Positions 6,651 through 8,382 of a stretch of DNA of 8,382 nucleotides are shown here, piece after piece. The notes beneath the pieces are model-generated. The model searched no databases. It saw only the letters and a list, made by a program, of their open reading frames with translations, and was not told the DNA's origin. Numbering within the stretch: position 1 is the stretch's first letter; each line of letters begins with the position of its first letter. Position numbers and translations under genes: made by a program. The DNA is from Leptofilum sp965368765 (lineage in GTDB: Bacteria > Chloroflexota > Anaerolineae > Promineifilales > Promineifilaceae): NCBI GenBank assembly GCA_965368765.1, contig CBDUOF010000241.1, positions 1-8,382 on the forward strand. The letters run 5' to 3'.

Positions 6651-7718
6651 TTACACAGCCACAGCCAGCTGTTCAAGCAAGGCCTCTGCTTCGCGGGTCA
6701 CTTCTTCGGGCAGCGGAATACGTCCACCCATTCGACCCAGAAATTCTATTGGTTTGTGAATTCCGGCTATCATGCGCACATCGTTCACCATTTGGCCGGC
6801 GTTCATCTCAACAACAAGCAGCCCTTTACATGCCTCTGCAACGCTGGCCAACTCTTTTTCGGGGAACGGCCATAAGGTGATGGGACGAAACAGGCCAACC
6901 TTGTGCCCTTGCCGCCGCAGCCGCTGAACGGCCGTTTGCGCTACGCGGGCAGCCGTGCCAAAAGCGACCAAGACCACATCTGCGTCTTCCACAAACTGGG
7001 TCTCATAGCGCACTTCGTCTTGTTGAATTTGGCTTAGCTTGGCTTGCAGCTTATGGTTGAGCAGCTCCAGATTGTCCACCCCCATGTACAGTGAGTTAAC
7101 CAGATTCCGGTCACGATTCTTGGCCCCGGTTAACGCCCAGGACGGCCGTTCCAAAGGCAGTTGGCGCATCGGTGGCAGCTCAGCGGGCTCCATCATTTGG
7201 CCAATAGCGCCGTCCGCCACGACAAACACCAGCGTACGGTATTGATCGGCCAAATCAAACGCCAGCACCGTTAGATCGATCGCTTCCTGAACATTGGCAG
7301 GGGCCAATACGATGGGATGAAAATCGCCATGCCCTGCCGATTTTGTAACCTGGTTGTAATCAGATTGGCTGGGCTGGATATTGCCCAACCCTGGTCCACC
7401 ACGCATCACGTCAATGATCACGGTTGGCACTTCAGACCCCGCAATGTAGCTAAACCCTTCTTGCATCAGGCTGATGCCTGGGCTGCTGGAGGAGGTCATT
7501 ACCCGTACACCGGCTGCCGCCGCCCCATAAACCATGTTGATAGCCGCTACCTCGCTTTCGGCTTGAAGAAAGACGCGATCCAGCTCAATCATGCGATGGG
7601 CCATATGCTCTAGTAATTCAGTTTGGGGGGTAATGGGATAGCCAAAATAGGCTTCGCAACCTGCCCGAACGGCCGCTTCTGCAAAGGCAACATTTCCTTT
7701 AAGCAACTGTTTCGACAT
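6651..7718 (-). CDS. 2-oxoacid:ferredoxin oxidoreductase, alpha subunit (VorB-type)
   Basis: A 355-residue alpha subunit whose sequence most resembles VorB (3-methyl-2-oxobutanoate:ferredoxin oxidoreductase): GNVAFAEAAVRAGC at the start, FGYPITPQTE (25-34), ESEVAAINMVYGAAAAG (54-70), TSSSSPGISLMQEG (75-88) and MRGGPGLGNIQPSQSD (105-120). Thr30 and Arg106 correspond to the substrate-contacting Thr and Arg of pyruvate:ferredoxin oxidoreductase, and Glu54 is the conserved glutamate that activates ThDP. The C-terminal transketolase-C-like domain (about 245-350) has FRPITLWPFP and EMNAGQMVNDVR. VorB-like alpha subunits also occur in enzymes for other 2-oxoacids, so the branched-chain assignment is likely but not proven. 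The ATG lies inside the end of the delta gene (20-base overlap), with a strong Shine-Dalgarno at 7728-7734. Two ACGGCCGT palindromes lie at 6928 and 7142. Confidence 0.92.
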   Translation of the reverse strand: MSKQLLKGNVAFAEAAVRAGCEAYFGYPITPQTELLEHMAHRMIELDRVFLQAESEVAAINMVYGAAAAGVRVMTSSSSPGISLMQEGFSYIAGSEVPTVIIDVMRGGPGLGNIQPSQSDYNQVTKSAGHGDFHPIVLAPANVQEAIDLTVLAFDLADQYRTLVFVVADGAIGQMMEPAELPPMRQLPLERPSWALTGAKNRDRNLVNSLYMGVDNLELLNHKLQAKLSQIQQDEVRYETQFVEDADVVLVAFGTAARVAQTAVQRLRRQGHKVGLFRPITLWPFPEKELASVAEACKGLLVVEMNAGQMVNDVRMIAGIHKPIEFLGRMGGRIPLPEEVTREAEALLEQLAVAV

Positions 7719-7989
7719 GATTCAAAGCCTCCTTGTTTTTATCACCACGAAGGGTCGGCTGTATTTTTTGCGGGAGATCGCGATAAACGGTGATGCACCC
7801 ATCAGGGCAGACAACGGCACACAGGGCACAGCCCGTGCAGTCATGTTCCAAATCTACGTAAACCGCTGCGCGATAGCCATTTGAATTCAGGGTATCAGCT
7901 AGTTGGATAACACCTTGGGGACAAGCGGGACGACACAGTTCGCATCCTTTACAACGTTCGGCATCGATGACAATTCGTCCTGTAGCCAT
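7699..7989 (-). CDS. 2-oxoacid:ferredoxin oxidoreductase, delta subunit (2x[4Fe-4S] ferredoxin)
   Basis: A 96-residue dicluster ferredoxin, first gene of the operon. The two cluster motifs are complete: Cys13, 16, 19 and 23 (CKGCELCRPACP) and Cys51, 54, 57 and 61 (CTGCALCAVVCP). Each set supplies three ligands to one cluster and the fourth to the other. A further Cys65 is probably not a ligand. This subunit takes electrons from the beta-subunit cluster and passes them to free ferredoxin. The ATG at 7989 is preferred because a GGAGG lies 9 bases upstream and MATGRIVIDAERCKGC is a natural family start; the open frame runs up to 8094, but those 35 extra residues are unlike any ferredoxin leader. 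About 30 residues follow the second motif, and their coding sequence carries the Shine-Dalgarno site and start of the alpha gene. Confidence 0.93.
   Translation of the reverse strand: MATGRIVIDAERCKGCELCRPACPQGVIQLADTLNSNGYRAAVYVDLEHDCTGCALCAVVCPDGCITVYRDLPQKIQPTLRGDKNKEALNHVETVA
7728..7734 (-). promoter_or_regulatory. Shine-Dalgarno site for the alpha subunit, inside the delta gene
   Basis: AAGGAGG on the - strand, 9 bases before the alpha ATG at 7718 and within the last codons of the ferredoxin gene. It is the strongest ribosome-binding site in the window and fixes the alpha start despite the 20-base gene overlap. Confidence 0.75.
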
Positions 7990-7998
7990 ATACAAAAA

Positions 7999-8003
7999 CC
8001 TCC
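7999..8003 (-). promoter_or_regulatory. Shine-Dalgarno site fixing the delta (ferredoxin) start
   Basis: GGAGG on the - strand, 9 bases before the ATG at 7989. It selects this start over the longer open frame beginning at 8094. Confidence 0.7.
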
Positions 8004-8104
8004 ATAGGATTGAGTCGTAGTTGTAAGAGAAAGTAGGAAATAGTGGGTATTTCTGGTTCTCGCGGCTCAAGCAGCGTAACCTGCCGAGGTGCAAGACTTT
8101 CCCT

Positions 8105-8149
8105 AAAAATGAAAATGGGCTGCCCAGGATGTTTCGCTCTGGTCAGCCC
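8105..8149 (-). terminator. Hairpin plus T-rich tract upstream of the operon (terminator or attenuator)
   Basis: On the - strand, GGGCTG (8149-8144) pairs with CAGCCC (8122-8117), and CCAG (8142-8139) pairs with CTGG (8127-8124). This gives a 10-bp GC-rich stem broken by one A/G mismatch, with an 11-base loop. Directly after it the - strand reads ATTTTCATTTTTA. That is the form of a rho-independent terminator. It may end transcription arriving from beyond the right edge, or act as an attenuator in the leader of the operon. The opposite strand lacks a T tract after the hairpin. Confidence 0.5.
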
Positions 8150-8276
8150 AACAAATATTAACGATCGAGACAGTAATGCAACAGTAAAAGTATGCGGACA
8201 TAACGTGCTTTTTTGTAGTGACGATGTACGCTGATCGCGCTGTAGAATGTCATGTCACCCACAAATGGCTTGGCTG

Positions 8277-8382
8277 TAAAAACCAAGAAGAATTTTGAAT
8301 AAGAATGAGCGGAAAATTGGTTTTTACTTGAGCAAATCACAGAGAATTCACGCCTCGTTTTTCAAAGAGCTTTCTGTGATTT
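8277..8382 (-). repeat. Right copy of the 106-base inverted repeat (reaches the window edge)
   Basis: This is the reverse complement match to 815-920 (about 86% identity, no gaps). Its stems are as good as or better than in the left copy: TAAAAACCAA (8277-8286) pairs perfectly with TTGGTTTTTA (8317-8326), and AAATCACAGA (8334-8343) pairs with TCTGTGATTT (8373-8382). The second stem would probably extend past the window edge, since AGC (8331-8333) would pair with GCT just outside. The copy points inward, opposite to the left copy, so the two flank the 7356 bases at 921-8276. Confidence 0.85.

Larger units (their letters stand above)
122..7149. repeat. Highly iterated palindrome ACGGCCGT (11 copies)
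   Basis: Perfect copies start at 122, 378, 1006, 1477, 2054, 2180, 4405, 5448, 6569, 6928 and 7142. Five of them (122, 378, 2180, 4405, 6928) extend to AACGGCCGTT. Only four other CGGCCG hexamers exist (257, 704, 1776, 7670), and three of these are also preceded by A. Ten copies lie inside genes and one (1006) is intergenic. In genes all three phases are used, encoding Asn/Tyr-Gly-Arg (122, 2054, 2180), Glu-Arg-Pro (378, 5448, 6569, 7142) or Thr-Ala-Val (1477, 4405, 6928). Codon or protein preference therefore cannot explain the excess. Confidence 0.85.
7990..8276. other. Upstream (leader/promoter) region of the oxidoreductase operon
   Basis: This stretch has no convincing gene. On the - strand it holds the ferredoxin Shine-Dalgarno site and a strong hairpin followed by a T-rich tract (8105-8149). 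Upstream of that hairpin is a weak promoter-like pair, TTGCAT (8176-8181) and TAATAT (8155-8160), with a short 15-base spacer. If that pair is used, the transcript would begin just before the hairpin and carry a leader of about 150 bases. Open frames reading through here and into the right repeat have no ribosome-binding site or recognisable product. Confidence 0.5.

Noticed and set aside
8117..8149. The leader hairpin as part of a T-box or a known riboswitch.
   Set aside because: I see no T-box consensus or known riboswitch core in the leader; only the hairpin and T-rich tract are supported.
8158..8340. A 60-codon - strand open frame crossing the right inverted repeat.
   Set aside because: It is largely repeat sequence, with no ribosome-binding site; its middle is an unremarkable hydrophobic stretch.
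815..8382. The inverted repeats as ends of a complete transposon.
   Set aside because: No transposase, integrase or other mobility gene lies between them, and no target duplication can be checked; reported as a repeat pair only.
1..8382. CRISPR arrays, tRNA or rRNA genes.
   Set aside because: No regularly spaced direct repeats, and nothing I could recognise as a tRNA or rRNA; the ACGGCCGT copies are irregularly spaced and mostly inside genes.

Overview
This is a bacterial window. Bacterial-type ribosome-binding sites and tight, overlapping genes are clear. A strictly or facultatively anaerobic, amino-acid-using lifestyle is inferred from the gene content. The protein flavour (a CocE/NonD-type hydrolase tail, a VorB-type oxidoreductase, a divergent alanine-dehydrogenase-like protein) would fit an Anaerolineae-like Chloroflexota member, but I cannot confirm the lineage from the sequence alone.

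Layout. Bases 1-813 are the 3' end of a CocE/NonD (X-Pro dipeptidyl-peptidase-like) hydrolase gene. Bases 814-1137 are non-coding and begin with a 106-base structured repeat. Two + strand genes follow: an alanine-dehydrogenase-like gene (1138-2235) and an AbfT/Cat2-type CoA-transferase gene (2326-3621). They run head-on into a six-gene - strand operon, with only 5 bases between the two stop codons. Read from its promoter end, that operon holds a 2x[4Fe-4S] ferredoxin (delta) subunit, the alpha and beta subunits of a 2-oxoacid:ferredoxin oxidoreductase (VorB type), a LysN-like aminotransferase, an unrecognised 113-residue protein, and the gamma subunit. Bases 7990-8382 are the operon's upstream region, with a strong hairpin plus T-rich tract, and end in a second, inverted copy of the 106-base repeat.

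How the genes may work together (inference). The aminotransferase would convert an amino acid to its 2-oxoacid. The oxidoreductase would decarboxylate that to an acyl-CoA and reduce ferredoxin. The CoA-transferase would move CoA to acetate or another acid, conserving the thioester. The alanine-dehydrogenase-like enzyme, if active on alanine, would recycle the amino-group acceptor and release ammonia and NADH. Together this is the oxidative branch of a Stickland-like amino acid fermentation in one locus.

Two features are not explained by the genes. First, the palindrome ACGGCCGT occurs 11 times, in all three codon phases and between genes, where about 0.13 would be expected by chance. It behaves like a highly iterated palindrome such as cyanobacterial HIP1. 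Second, the whole 7.36-kb metabolic block lies between two 106-base inverted repeats that are about 86% identical without gaps.
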